Below, in pieces: positions 1-12,700 of a stretch of DNA of 64,000 bases. Numbering within the stretch: the stretch's first letter is position 1; each line of letters begins with the position of its first letter. Below the pieces are notes generated by a model. The model was given only the letters and a program-made list of their open reading frames with translations. It did no database searches and was not told the origin of the DNA. Location of the stretch: NCBI GenBank assembly GCA_958299035.1, contig CATQJL010000305.1:34361733-34425732 (forward strand), in the 5' to 3' direction. The translations under genes and the position numbers were made by a program. This stretch comes from Cylicocyclus nassatus (taxonomy: Eukaryota; Nematoda; Chromadorea; Rhabditida; Strongylidae).

Positions 1-55
1 ACCGAAAATCAAGGGAAGCTGCCAAGTCAGAGGTGTATACGTTTATTCTTCATAG

Positions 56-530
56 TGATGCTTCAGGTGTGCTATCATATTGGAGTGTTTATATCACGCT
101 CATCTACTAATGTGGTAACACTGAATCTGCTTTGCCTCTCGCTTACTGCCATTATTCAGGTATTTTCCTTCTTTAAAAAGTTTATTGAATTTAGCCAATT
201 TTTTGGTTCTAGACTTCTTTTGCCACCATATTCTTCTTCACTGCCATATATGCTTTCATTCCACACTTTGGTATCGTCGCCTTCATGATGTTCACAGTAG
301 GTATCATCGGAGGAGCTAACTACGCCAACACATTCTACCACATCCACAGAAAGGTGAGCGAGATAAAATCATTTGATTTAGACTATCATCTTGTTTTGCA
401 GGTGGATCCCACAATTCGCGAATTCGCCCTATCGACGGTTACTTTTGCCGACACCATCGGAATCCTTGCAGCAGCCCTCGCAGCTATACCAGTGCACAAC
501 TGGATTTGCGAGTTGCAATGGTTCGGCTGA
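56..530 (+). CDS. cln-3: CLN3/battenin homologue, last three exons (5' part outside window)
   Basis: Seen: three exons at about 56-159, 213-353 and 402-530 join in frame across 53- and 48-bp GT-AG introns and end at TGA. The protein reads VCYHIGVFISRSS, then IIGGANYANTFYHIH, then REFALSTVTFADTIGILAAA and a C-terminus IPVHNWICELQWFG. Known: CLN3/battenin is a polytopic lysosomal/endosomal membrane protein of the CLN3 family, and its C-terminal third carries the matching pattern (GVFASRSS, GGAAYVNTFHNI, REFAM.A.CISDTLGI, short cytosolic tail ending near LPLHDFLCQL). The first exon here begins after an AG at position 55 in phase 2, so the gene starts left of the window. No frame break is visible, unlike the second copy at 44.5-47.0 kb. 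Inference: this is the functional copy. C. elegans has several cln-3 paralogues and I cannot say which one is the orthologue. Confidence 0.85.
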
Positions 531-812
531 AGAACTGCAGCTTATTTGAAAAATTACACGGTCTGTACCGTTACATTTTGCTGAACCGCAGCAGATATGG
601 ACTGTCCCACAATAGACGACTGCTGGATGAGTCTCAAGTACTGTAATCGACTCATACCAACACGAAAATGTTTCGTAACTGATTTCTATGTTCATACTGT
701 TTCTTTGTTGGCCTTCCTTATTGACGCGAGTATTAAGTATCTCGTTTTTTTTTGCGAATTTTTTCCTCGCTTCTCCTATTCCTTTTCTTCCGAGTCTTGC
801 GCAAGCAAGTCA

Positions 813-818
813 AATAAA
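813..818 (+). promoter_or_regulatory. candidate polyadenylation signal of CLN3
   Basis: AATAAA occurs 283 bases after the CLN3 stop codon, and the same hexamer is kept in the duplicate at 47.25 kb. It is the first canonical signal after the stop. The cleavage site itself cannot be seen. Confidence 0.4.
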
Positions 819-1219
819 ACCATTCCAATGCTTTGAACCTCTCTTGGATCTCTGGGACTTGCGTCTTTTGCAGAGACTATTAAACTATAAACATGCCATA
901 GTGCATGAGATGTTTTCTGGACATTTAGGTACTCCTCCACTCACGTCTAAGCATTGGAAAGATGTAGAGGAAAACGTACTTGGCATTGAGGCGAGAATGA
1001 TACAATCTTCTTTGTAAGTCTTAAATACATGACAGATGGTTTGCGGAGAGATGTAATATCGCCTAGGTGGTGTGGCGCCTATCGATGAAAAATCGAAAAC
1101 TGTATTAAACAAACAATTTCACTGAACACATATTTCAATAACCTCTACAGCTTAGCCTTTGATACCCGGGGATGAGATAGACTTGTAGCTAACAAACCCT
1201 TACCAGCCATTTATACGTA

Positions 1220-1436
1220 GGCCTCGGGCAGAGTTCACGCGATTCCCGCTACAAGGCAAGTGTTACGAGTTCACTGTATCCCAATATTCTTGTATTTCGA
1301 TTGTGATAGTTAGTCATGATAAGTCGTGAAAACTATCGCAACCGAAATGCAAGAAGATCGGCATACAATGATATCGTTATAGTTGTCTTGTCGCGGTCAA
1401 TCACGACGATAAAATGCGAGAGCTCTGTTCGAGGCC
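1220..1436. mobile_element. TA-flanked inverted-repeat MITE, inserted after the duplication
   Basis: The element starts GGCCTCGGGCAGAG and ends CTCTGTTCGAGGCC, with TA on both sides. Its interior is self-complementary: the GTATTTCGATTGTGATAG half matches the CTATCGCAACCGAAATGC half. The duplicated segment at about 47645 lacks it and reads straight through, so the empty site is visible. A related element lies at 37601-37840. Known: TA target duplications are typical of Tc1/mariner-type elements. No transposase is encoded. Confidence 0.75.
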
Positions 1437-1927
1437 TAAAACCGCGATAGGAGTAAATATGAGTGATTTTGTACTCTCTTACCTAATTGTCAAAGAAAGG
1501 GGACTAGGCACATTCAAAGCTATTGCGTTTCCAAAATTCTAGTGGCACTTTTTCTACAAACTCTTGCATTAAGTATCGGTCAGCTACACAGTTTCTACAA
1601 CATGTTTGTGGTGACCCTAGTTCGATACAGGAAAACCTTAGTTCAAATGTTTTTCACTTTCACAAACAGCTAATTGGAAAACACACATGGAAGTTTTTGC
1701 TCAATCAGAGATATTTTATTCAAGAAACTACAGCGAGATTTGAAAGCGTTAACACCTTCACATCAAAGTTAAACCATTAAAAAAATGCCCACATAGGATT
1801 AACAAGCTGAGGTAGCAATCTTATCCTCAGTCTTGAAGTTGAACCAATTCTGAAAGGCTAGCGCAATGGAAATTGCGATAATGTAAACTGAGGTACTAAG
1901 AATGTCCGCATGACGTGCGCAAACCGC

Positions 1928-3160
1928 TATTGTCTAGCGGTATGCTTTGAGGTTAAGATACGCCTCCTACTATTCACCGCTTGCGAATTGCACATATGCA
2001 TAGCCTTCGTACACGAGCGCGCAAAGTCTTACTTGCCCACATACACTCGATGGTCCAGAGATAGGGCATCAGAAGTGAAGGTTGTTTGAATATCTGACCC
2101 CCGTAAAAAGTGAAGGTCGTTTCTAGAAAATCAGGGAAGAAAAAAATAAAATTAGCAAAAGTGAAAAAAAAACTCTAAAAACCGGATAAAAATGCTGTAG
2201 TGAGTTCAAAATTTTTCATTTGGCGGCATTTAAAAACGTAGGTTTCCGCTCCACAACCAGGTACGGGGAAAACGGGGAAAAGCTAGTTTTTTCTTTGTGA
2301 TTGTCTCAGAAACAAATATTTCGAAAATGGTGATAGTCAAGAAGAAAATAAATGAGAAAAGAATCAGCTATGCAAACATTTATGTTTCTTCCTTCGAAAT
2401 GCACGTTAAAGACAATCCAGTTTTTGATACTTCCTTTAGAATTTTGCCCCTTCTCGTAATTTCTGTTCCTAGTGATTCAGCTTTGTTATGCTCATGATCC
2501 TAAGCAAAATGCCCTCAAGCCTGTAAGAAATGGTTGCTTACTAACTCCAATAAAGGGCCATGAACAAAGCGCGTTTTCGCAGCTAATTGCCTGTATCTCA
2601 CCACGCTTGAAAAATTTAGCCCCGCAACGTTGTCTATATTGCGAACGGAAGCAAAATCTATCGAATGCAAAAACGATACAAAAAACGAAAACGAAAACCG
2701 CTTGAAAAGAACCTAACTGAAGAAAAACGTGAGATTTTCAAAAAAACCGTTTTTGCCAGATTTTTCTCTCAAATCAGAAATGGGGTTTGGCGACGTTGTC
2801 AGCATGAAAGTAGAGGTCAAGAGCTTCAATATGGCATGCAGTTTGCTAGAATTGAGTTCAGAACAACGAAGAAAAGGGTACCAGAGCCATATGCCCCACA
2901 TCCGGCGTTTGAAATAGCAAGGTAGCACGCAACGCACGGAGACGCACAGGTGAGCAGAAGAGAAAGACCACAGACGGGGCATTTGTGTGGTCGTAGATCC
3001 CCGCGGGGTCTCAGCGAAACCCTGCAACGTTATATATCATTCTGATCACACGACGAGAATCACTGGCAATGTCGCAAGCCTTGAAAACCACTTGTTGACG
3101 AGACAAACCAGCATTTTCGTGTAAGATTCTCTGCGCAAGAGTTAAACGCAGTTTCTCGTC
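1928..3160. other. intergenic sequence, no gene seen
   Basis: Frames here are short, AT-rich and lack recognisable domains. An A-rich stretch runs from about 2130 to 2200. A 104-residue minus frame at 2713-3027 and plus frames at 2665-2925 match nothing I know and overlap each other. Confidence 0.5.
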
Positions 3161-3167
3161 TTTATTG

Positions 3168-4016
3168 AACTCCAGTACAATACCGCTCTCAGAACGTGCA
3201 AAATTTCCGTGAATGTCGCGGAAACCCCGGAATTCCGCGAAGGACCGCGAAATTTTCGGAATTTCGCGACATTTCCGGAATTTCGCGACATTCCGGGAAT
3301 GTCGCGGAATTTTCGGAATATCGCCATAACTTCCTTCGGAATGCATAAATTCTGGATCTGAAACAAGGGTTATACTCAGCTCATTAAGGCGAATCTTTTG
3401 GTACCTTGCCTTACCGTAATTGTCGGGGCACGATTGGTGCACGGTCTGAGATGAATTTTGCATTTTGGAAGAGGGGAGGTGAACACAATATTCGTGTCCT
3501 GTACTCGAATCCACCCCTTCTAGTAATAAATAGGTGCTTGAAGCTACTAAACAAACAGGAGAGAGGAAAAACAACATCGACGGCATCATCACGGCATGTT
3601 CGCATATTTTAGAACTAACCACACCCAATACTACTGATTACTCCCCCCCCCCCTAGAATTTCAGAAAAATTGCATAAGGATTCACTTGCTGCCGTACACC
3701 CACGTTCCCTCTCCCAAAATGCAAAATTCATCTCAGACCAATCAATCGCACCAATCGTGCCCCGACAATTACGGTAAGGCAAGGTACCAAAAGATTCGCC
3801 TTAATGAGCTGAGTATAACCCTTGTTTCAGATCCAGAATTTATGCATTCCGAAGGAAGTTATGGCGATATTCCGAAAATTCCGCGAAATTCCCGGAATGT
3901 CGCGAAATTCCGAAAATGTCGCGATATTCCGAAAATTTCGCGGTCCTTCGCGGAATTCCGGGGTTTCCGCGACATTCACGGAAATTTTGCACGTTCTGAG
4001 AGCGGTATTGTATTTC
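3168..4016. repeat. foldback element, about 305-bp arms around a 235-bp spacer
   Basis: The segment from about 3171 to 3475 is repeated as its reverse complement from about 3708 to 4014, almost without mismatch. Each arm holds a run of imperfect repeats of TCCGGAATTTCGCGACAT, which are themselves near-palindromic. The spacer includes a run of nine or ten C at about 3645. The arms are open in several frames (for example 3011-3628 minus and 3686-4039 plus), but both strands of both arms give similar Arg/Lys/Phe-rich peptides, so this is repeat periodicity and not a gene. Confidence 0.8.
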
Positions 4017-4324
4017 GAACTCACTTCTACTTTTCTTAAGCTATAGAAGGTTTATAAATCCTCAATGGAGAACGTGAGAATTCTTGAACAATCTCAATCA
4101 GTAATACTTGCAAGAGAGACTTGCTCGAATTGATATGGTATGCGTTGTGAATGGGGATTCGTTGCCGGGTTCATTTTAGGGCAACTTCTTGTAAAATGCT
4201 AGAATGTAGTCTTATTTTGGGAATTATGTCGAGTTTACCTAGTTAACCTGAGAATCGCGACAGGACAGTACTTTTTCCGTACCCTGTACAAACATTATGC
4301 TGGAGTCAAATTAAATTGATAAGT

Positions 4325-5820
4325 TTGCATCATAGGTGCGATAGTGTGAGAATTTTCTCGCCCCCTCTTCACCCCTAATCCGGGACCAAGGCGACCCCCT
4401 TCATCAAAAGCCGAGAAGATAATTAACAGTGAGGTAAGGTTAAGCAAAGGAATATTTGTACGTGAATTGTTTATGTACAGGAATGGAGGAGTCTGTTGAA
4501 AAAAGTGCTTGGTGACGGGTGTGAGCAGTGATTTCTGGACATTTTGGAGTTTTCAACATAAAAAAATTCATAACTTTTGCAGATGAACAGCTTTTACGAC
4601 GAGATGGTCACCATTGGAACCGCCTCGTCCTCCGCTTTCAGAATATATATACTTTGCCTAAACTCCGTTAAAAAAAGTGCTTGGTGAAAAGTGTGGGTAG
4701 TGATTTCTGTATTTACGAGTTTTTGGGATAGAAAAATCCGTAACTTTTGAAGATGAATATCTTGTACGCCGCCGAGACGATCACCGTTGGAACCATCTTG
4801 TCCTCCGCTTTCAAAAATTATCTACCTTGCCTGGAGTTATTATAAAAAGTGCCTGGGTGAAGGGTGTCCTAGTGATTTCTGGAGATTTTCAAGTTTTTAA
4901 CATTAAAAAATTGATGACTTTTGCAGATAAACATCTTGTACGCCATGATGGTTATCATTGGAACCGTCTCATCTTCCGCTTTCAGAAAATATATACTTTG
5001 CCTGGGATCCGTTAGGAAAAGTGCCGGGTGAAGGGTGGGTGAGACTTTTATAGTGGGAGTGCTCAAGTACAGGCTTTTTTACCATTGTAAAAAGACGTCT
5101 ACTTGAGCACCCCAAATATGAAAGTCTCACCCCTTCACCCGGCACTTTTTCTAACGGACCCCCAGGCAAAGTATATATTTTCTGAATGCGGAGGATGAGG
5201 CGGTTCCAACGGTGACCATCTCGGCGTAAAAGATGTTCATCTGCAAGAGTTATAGATTTTTTATGTTAAAAACTCGAGAATATTTAGAAATCACTACCCA
5301 CATTCTTCATCTTCACCAGGCACTTTTTCAACAGACTCTAGGCAAACTATACATTATCTAGAAGCGGAAGACAAGATGGTTTTAAAAACATTTCCCTTGC
5401 TGTCTTTTAAAAATATTCGTAAATGTTTAAAATTGTCTAACTCTTTCCGAAACAAATGTTCTCGCATGCACATCTTCTATGGTAATCTCAAAAACAGGCA
5501 GGGTGATGTAAAAAAGGAAAAGGAAAATGTTAGCATAATACAAGGTGCTGGGGTCAGAAATATAATTGTATGCTAATCCAGCAGCATATCGGTTCACATT
5601 TCAAAAAAAAGATAATCAGTGATGACAAGGAATTGAAAATTATAAACTTTGACTAGGAAAAATGATGAGAAAATACCTTGCCTCCCCCCCCCCCCCTTCC
5701 CGTCGACATTTTACTATTTCTCTACCAAGTAAAACACCCTTCACCCTGGAGGGGCTGCGACCACTGTGACCCCCTTCACCCTGGAGGAATCATTCTCACC
5801 TTATCGCACTGTGGTTTGCA
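4325..5820. mobile_element. foldback transposon made of mirrored tandem units
   Basis: The ends are inverted: the left reads GGTGCGATAGTGTGAGAAT near 4336 and the right reads ATTCTCACCTTATCGCACT near 5790. Inside are about three direct repeats of roughly 170 bp (starting near 4497, 4668 and 4843). Each contains AACTTTTGCAGATGAACA-type sequence, then GATGGTCACCATTGGAACCG and TATATACTTTGCCT. The array then turns back on itself: 5012-5073 is the inverse of 5092-5157, and one more inverted unit runs to about 5360. There is a C run at 5686-5697. No transposase frame is present, and short frames such as 4827-5015 are internal to the units. Confidence 0.7.
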
Positions 5821-6740
5821 TTCAGTGAGTACAGTAGAGTAAATAGGTAATTTACCATGACTATAAGGGCACCATCAATTTAGAATCTTTTATGCAAAGC
5901 GCAGGGTTAGTGCAATTTACAAGAAAGCTTCAAAAAATAGAACTTCTAATTGTTTTCTCTGTATTTCGCGATTGCTTTCAGGGCGCAGTTTGATAGAAAG
6001 CCTTTCAGATAGTGCAGGACTAGATATGATTGATCAAATTTATCTATTAAGCAGTTAAGGAAGGGAGGCGTGCGTCGCACATTATTCGTACGATAGTACC
6101 TTTCAAATCGCTTCTAAAACAGAAATAAGTCTGGTAGCACTTTGCTGCAATATTTGAGACTTTCATAATTAAGAATGATATCGATATAATACCATGCTCG
6201 TTTTATTAGAATTTGGGTACCCTAAAATCTCATAGAAAAGCCGCTTTTTTGACACAGATAAGTTCGCCCTAAATATCCTGCAGTCAACTCCGCCCTATAA
6301 ATAAGTCCTTTTTTCCGTATGATCACTTAAAGTCTTGTCAGATTAGAAGACTGTTATGTAGGTCAAGAGTTAGCTGCAGACGGACTTATCTGATGGGAGG
6401 TCCTATCTGTGAGGTTTTAGGGCAGTCTGTATTGACTCCTTACTTTGTTATCCGCTTGAGACAGCTTTTTAGTATGAGAATTTTAAGTGATTCAGCTAGG
6501 TCCTATTTGGTTGAAGGTAGGTTGAGAATGACAAATGCTGTATGCTAGATGCAGTAAACCAAACTAAGAGAATAGTTTTGCCCAGGTGTCTTTTCACATC
6601 TCCAACATTCTTCGAAAGACTTTTCACGCATCGACTTTGAGAATTGATTGAGTGATTTATCAAGCTACAAAACCAAAAGAATCATTTGTGCCGCGTTTCA
6701 TTCGGGAAATTGAGCGCGAAAGGATTGTTTTGGTACAGAT
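5821..6740. other. upstream region of chemoreceptor A, no gene seen
   Basis: AT-rich sequence without a supported exon or repeat. Any promoter and 5' UTR of the chemoreceptor beginning at 6741 should be here. No SL acceptor or TATA-like motif could be assigned with confidence. Confidence 0.4.
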
Positions 6741-9700
6741 ATGGTTTTGCTGTTGCCTGATATGCTTCACATTGCTGCTACCGTCATAACACTACCATTA
6801 TATATCTCCATCATGATAGTTGTTTTCAAGAGACCCAGGACGCAATTTGACACACTTCTTCTATCACAAGTAAGTTAGAAATTTTGGATTTCTCAATGGA
6901 TGTACATTGCCTGGATTCTTGTAAAAAAAACGTCACGTCACGTTACTTGGAATTTTAATTGTGTTTATAGATCAAAAACATACCTCACGCGATTTCAGAC
7001 GCGACGCGATTTGACAGTACTCCAATTTGTCATAACTCGTAAGGGGTGTGAATGTACGGAAGATAGAACATTTTATCAACCTACGAAACTTACACGTGTT
7101 GTGCCTTCGGAGTCTATCACTATTGAATTTGAAGACATCTGGCAAATTGAAAGGTCGCATGGCGACTGAAATCGCATGAGGTATCCTTGGGCCATGCGGA
7201 ACTCATTGAGAATCGTTATTCTTAATGAGACTCCAGGGGTTAAGGGAGCGAGGATAGAAAATGTTGTGGAAAAACTAAAAAGCCATTGAGAACAGATCTC
7301 TAGGATGTGATGGCTAGTAAGTTAGCTATAGCAAACAGCTTATAAACAGGCACATTGGTAGGGAATTGATTGAGCTAAGATAAGTTCCATATGCTCGACC
7401 CCTCCTTCCGTATGCATGCACCGCAGGCACTTGAGTATTCCTCTTCCAAAGTTTCCGTCAATGATACCAAGTATGCAGTATATGACTTTTTCCCCATTAA
7501 CGCATACTTATTAGATATTGGTGACTGGCTGAACAAGAAGGTTTCATCTTAAACAACGAAAACTCGGCTGCTAATTTGGTGTTCTTCTTGCTTTTCATTT
7601 CTAGGACAAGCAGTGAAAGAACCGACAGTCGAGTACTGAATTTTTGAGTCAATGAGTACCTGAAATATATGTGGGTTTGAAAAAAAACTATCTGAATAAC
7701 CTAATATTATGAGTGGTTGAGAGAGAGAGATAGAGGCAGAATAGCTTAAAAAAACAAAGCATAGGGTTATAGTTTCCGTAAGGTTCAATAAACAACTATG
7801 GACACCATATTTGTGAAATGTCATGAGACCAATGAAATTCAAGTTGACGCCAAAGCAGAATGCCACAAGATCCGTTGTCCACTAGTAAAAAAAATTCAAG
7901 CAGGCTTTACCACTGTATAGCAGTCTTGTGCTCGAAGGTATCGTTTGCCCGATTTCAACTGGGCAAAAATATGACATAACCTATTCGCTTGCTATTGTCA
8001 AAGATTGATGATAGGACTTTTGCGCGCAAGTATGTCTAGGTAATGCAAGTGCTAAATCAATTCGAACTGGCTAAGCAAACAGACATGTATGATATGCCAG
8101 GGGGTTGTGGTAGAAGAAGCATGAAACTATGTTTAAGACACTAATAAAATTCACTTCCTAAGCTAGTTTACTCCTTTACTCAATGCATAGACTAGCTTAG
8201 GTCGTTCAAATAAAAGAGCTGCCACTAAATCAAAGCCAAGTAACTCAAAATCGGATATGCAAATCTAACCAGTTTTCGTTTGTTTGTTGAAATTCCACAA
8301 GGCTACCAAAGATCGTCCTCACTACAGCAACTTGCAAATTGTGAAATTAAGAAACGCAGTACGTGAGAACATCAAGCTCTTTCTTTAAACAAGAATGTCC
8401 AAACGGGATGTATACTTTGTGTGGTTACTAACAGCTTCGTCCACTACGGTTAAGTAGGTTTTCCGCTTAACCCATTGACGACAACGTCTAAATGCATGGC
8501 GGCGGTGTAGGACGACGGGATTTTGCACAGCATTTTTGAGTTTTGAGTCTTCTACGGTTATTCGAGATAAGGTCGTTTTGTAAGCAAATGCAATTTTTTT
8601 GTGGACAACGAGGTCTACAGGTCATACGAGCTCCGTGAACTGCTCCGAATACAAAAATCGGAAAACAAGACCAGGAAGAATATGCTTTTGCAAGAGATGT
8701 GGGCCACCGGCGATCTGCATCGTCCCTGGCAACAAAAAGTGCAAGAGTTACCGGGTCGCCGTCACTCAAGGTTACCTGCGTTGTCGAGAAAATGCGTTAA
8801 AATTTGCGCTGGAACAAGTAGCTGCGCCAATGACGCCGGCGTATTGCGCGCGCAAAATGGCGGTATTGATGTGGTTTGATATGATCACGTGCATTACCGC
8901 GTTTTCTCGGCACAGCGAGCACACTATATCAAGCGCAAATCTACTCGTCTATACCTCGAAACGTGTACGTAACCATTCGCTTTCTCTGGTAGAACTGAAA
9001 TAGTTTGATATGATTGAGCATTCTATACGAGCACAATAAAATAATCAACACCGAAAGAACAAAGATACAGCTCAATTCCTTGAATTACTTCCGCTCTCAA
9101 ATCAGAATCATTAGAAAACTCTCCATCTGAGCCAATAATCTTGGAGGAAACAATCAACCGGCAGGTTATACAATTTTACAAGGAAGTTTTGACTTGCTGT
9201 TTCAGGGAGCTGCTGATGTAATTGCTCTTCTTAGATGCAACCTTTTTGGAGGCTTACGGGTGTCAGGATTAGCCAACGACTTTTTTTGGGAGCATCGCCA
9301 CTTTTTGGCCAATTCTATATTTGTAACAGGTTCCTACCTCGTTATCAACAGATGCATTGGGATTGCTTCGATTTCCATGCACAGATATATAACCATATGC
9401 CAAGGACAGACAAAGGCTGAAACGGTGGGCAAGCATATTATTTTGTATACAAGAAATAATTGCTTGCTGTAGTAGGGAACACCAGTTCTTTGTTCCTAAT
9501 GCGTAGAACAGATCCAAAAGAAATGCGGTCAGGGAACTATCTCAATAGATATGTAACTGCCTGCTTACAGCTCTTAAAAAAAATTCCATGCTGTGTACTA
9601 GCAGCAGCACACTGGTCTCTCGCTTTCCTGGTAAGTATGCCTTCAACGACGTTGCTTAGAGGCGCAACATTCGCATCAAAGGAGAATGTTCTACTTTCAG

Positions 9701-12700
9701 TGGATCAACGTTTTTTAGAGGTACTGTTTTCATACACTTACTATTAGTAGTAACTTTTGGTAAGGCTAGGTGTAGTGTAGGTTACAGTGTAATCATTATA
9801 AAGAATCTCCCTCTACCCCAATTATTTTGGTCCTTAGCGGCCGACAATAAAAATGAGAGCAGTTGTCAAAGATAATAAACTGAAGCAAATATTCCACACA
9901 AAACCGATTCTCCCTCTATACAGATATTTCGTCTCTCTTGCCTTGTACATGTATGTGATAATTCGTTCACCAAGCATATCTTTTCGATGTGCTCATAAGA
10001 CAGACGTATAGAAACAAAAAAGAAACACCATCATGAAAAATAGACATTAAAAAATGGAAAGACCGCTTTTATCTAACATGCTCATAATAAGGAATATATC
10101 GCTTTCGTAGGGTGTACCAAATGTATGTATACACCGTTTGTCCGTTGATGTCTTTCTTATTGCAGTCTATTTTGCTAAACTTTGGATAGAATTCCGTAGA
10201 GCTGACTTTACCTCAGATTTACAGCATGGAGCAATTCACCGACTGCTCTTCAATACAGTGGTTTTATGCTAGGAACCCCCAGCATACGTTACTGTGAATT
10301 AGCTGCTTTAGTAGTTAATTGCAGAAAAATATAGCTGTTTGGTAGGGCTCTCCCGAACGCTAATTTCACTGCTTAACTACACACGATTTTTTAAGGCTTA
10401 TTAAAGTGACACCTTTAGGGGAAACGCTGATAATGCATTTGTTACAGTGTACACAATAAAGCACACATTCACATTTAGATTTAGCATCTGTGATTAATCT
10501 GATGTAAACGCGTAGGCTGCTTGGTTTCTCTCCGAATAAAACCATTGCCTGGCTCAAAACCCCCTCAAAATCTCCAACTTTTACAGTAATGAAGAAAAAT
10601 CGACGATGCTTTTTGTGTAAATCTAGGTTGACGCCAACTCGAGTAAACAGTGGCAGTCCCAGGATTTTGCACCGGGGGGGGGGGGTGGCGGCAAAAATTC
10701 TTCTCAAATGAAGGTGCGTGGCGTCAGCCACATAGTCCGAAAAAATTTTTGGGGCTTCTAAAAATTTTTGCGGCTCCATAACCCCCAAAATTTTGAAAAA
10801 GGGGGCGTGGCTTCAACCATGCCCTGGAAAAAAATTTTTTACAAGGCTAATTTGAATTTTTAAAAAATTTTTAATATTATTTCAATATTTACAAAAATAA
10901 ACAAGTCACTTGCGCATATTTATAGCCCATGTAAGTGAATTTCAAAAATTTTGCGACCCATTCTCGGGGGGGGGGGGCCGCCCCCCTACTCGGTCCGCGA
11001 CTGGTATCCATTGACGGATCATTGCTGCAAAAGTGATGTTAAAGGCAGTGTCCGGGCAAACTTCGACCAAAACTTTTTTCGCTTACTTGAGCTTATTCTT
11101 CCCGTCGATTCTGAAAATGCAGCTTACAGAGTACGAAAATGTTGAAAACGGGCTATTCCAAAAGCTGGCGATGTTAAATATGGGCGCTTGCCGCCGAGGT
11201 TTAGACGCAGAGTTATGGTGGGACCCTACGTCTTGATTGTGATTCCGACATACGTACTCTGGCTATCGATTGAAGGGGTGGCCGTCTGCCGCGGCGTTCC
11301 GGTAGCCACTTTTAAGGTGGTTTTCTCGCTTCAGAAGCACAATGGTGTAATACCATTTGGGCAAGAGCTTGAACAAGGTGGAAGCCCCTGTGCGCTATAA
11401 TTTCATATCTGTCCGGTCGCTGCTTTTGACACGTTGGCGACCGCTTGCATACACGCGTCTGCACACCCTGTCTCTCAAGCATTTTCGTAGATACGGCGTA
11501 TGCATACTAGTTTCTCAGCTGTAAACGAAAAGTTAATGGGTAGTAATAACAGTGCTTGCGGCCTGACTGCTATATAGAACACAAGGCATTGCCGTAGCAT
11601 TCAGGGATCTAGACCGCAGATTTAAGTATTCACTCCGTTTCTGGTGTGGTAAAATATGCTAACTATAGATGTAACAATGAGAAGGTGTATTTTGTATAGC
11701 TGTTCTGAAAGTAGTCATAGATGTTATCCAATGTTATAACGCTTTTTCAAAAGAATTCTCTTGGATCAAGCCATTGCATAATTCGTTGAGGAAAGTGATG
11801 TAATGCTTCATTTGTGCAATTCTTGTTGAGACCAGGGTCAAGTTTGTGATGCGACTGTCGCAACGGGGGGTCGTAAAGAGTGTACCTAAGGTGGGGGGGG
11901 GGGGGTCGTGAGAGGAGGTAGTTAGGCTAAAATATCCTAAGCTTAAAAGGGAATCAAGAAGCAGATAATTAGATATGTTCTTTAAAATAAATCTATAGAA
12001 GTGGAAATCAGAATAAAAAAGATAAAAATCTGTAAATTTTCAAAAAAAACATTTACAAGAGCTCAAAACACTTTTGAAGGATGTACGATTTGGTAAAAAT
12101 GCTAAATCTACCGATTACCGATTGCCCTAGAAATCTCGCTTCTGAAGCCTTCCTGAATTCTCACATACTTGACCAAAGCGAATATCTTTACCAGCTGTGA
12201 CCATCATGAATTTCTAAATCTTTTGGTAATGCTTTTCACGGGCCCATATGATTTATCTGTTTTGGAGATGCTCTGCTTATCAGTGCAGAATTTGGTGTTA
12301 TTTTGTCAACTGTGGATTTTCTTATGATTTTATGTATGGTAGCAAAAAATATGAAGGGGGGGAGGGGTCGTATCTGCGCCTCATCTTAATTTCTCCGGAG
12401 CTATCGAAGCTTCTTAGCTGCAAATTTGCTGTAATGCGAGGCCATCCCTCTTCTTTTTATTTTAAGAATTTCAGGCTGTTCTATAACTTTTCCTGTGAGA
12501 TACAAAATTTCAAGCTCAAAAATCCCACTTTTTGCTTTTTATTATCGCATCTAAATTTGCGAGAGTCGCATCTAGATTTTTTCGAGCTTACTGCTTTTCA
12601 ATGGCTGAAACTTTTTCCATGGATAGTATGGGCACTATACTATAAAGCTTGTTCCTTGCAGCCTCCCAGTCTTTCCCTGCCTTTAGTTACGAATTTTCAA

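Larger units (their letters stand above)
1..1927 (+). repeat. segmental duplication, copy 1 (partner 46447-48112)
   Basis: From base 1 to about 1927 the sequence aligns with 46447-48112 in the same orientation. CLN3 exons are near identical, and downstream flank is more diverged with small indels. The match covers exons, introns, 3' UTR and about 1.4 kb of flank, and stops after the shared motif GCATGACGTGCGCAAACCGC. The left edge lies outside the window. The distance between copies is about 46.4 kb. Copy 1 carries an extra 217-bp MITE at 1220-1436. Confidence 0.85.

Noticed and set aside
3011..3628. 205-residue minus-strand frame rich in KFRK/EIPK repeats
   Set aside because: It lies in one arm of the foldback at 3168-4016. 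The other arm and opposite strands give near-identical peptides, so openness comes from a short stop-free repeat unit.
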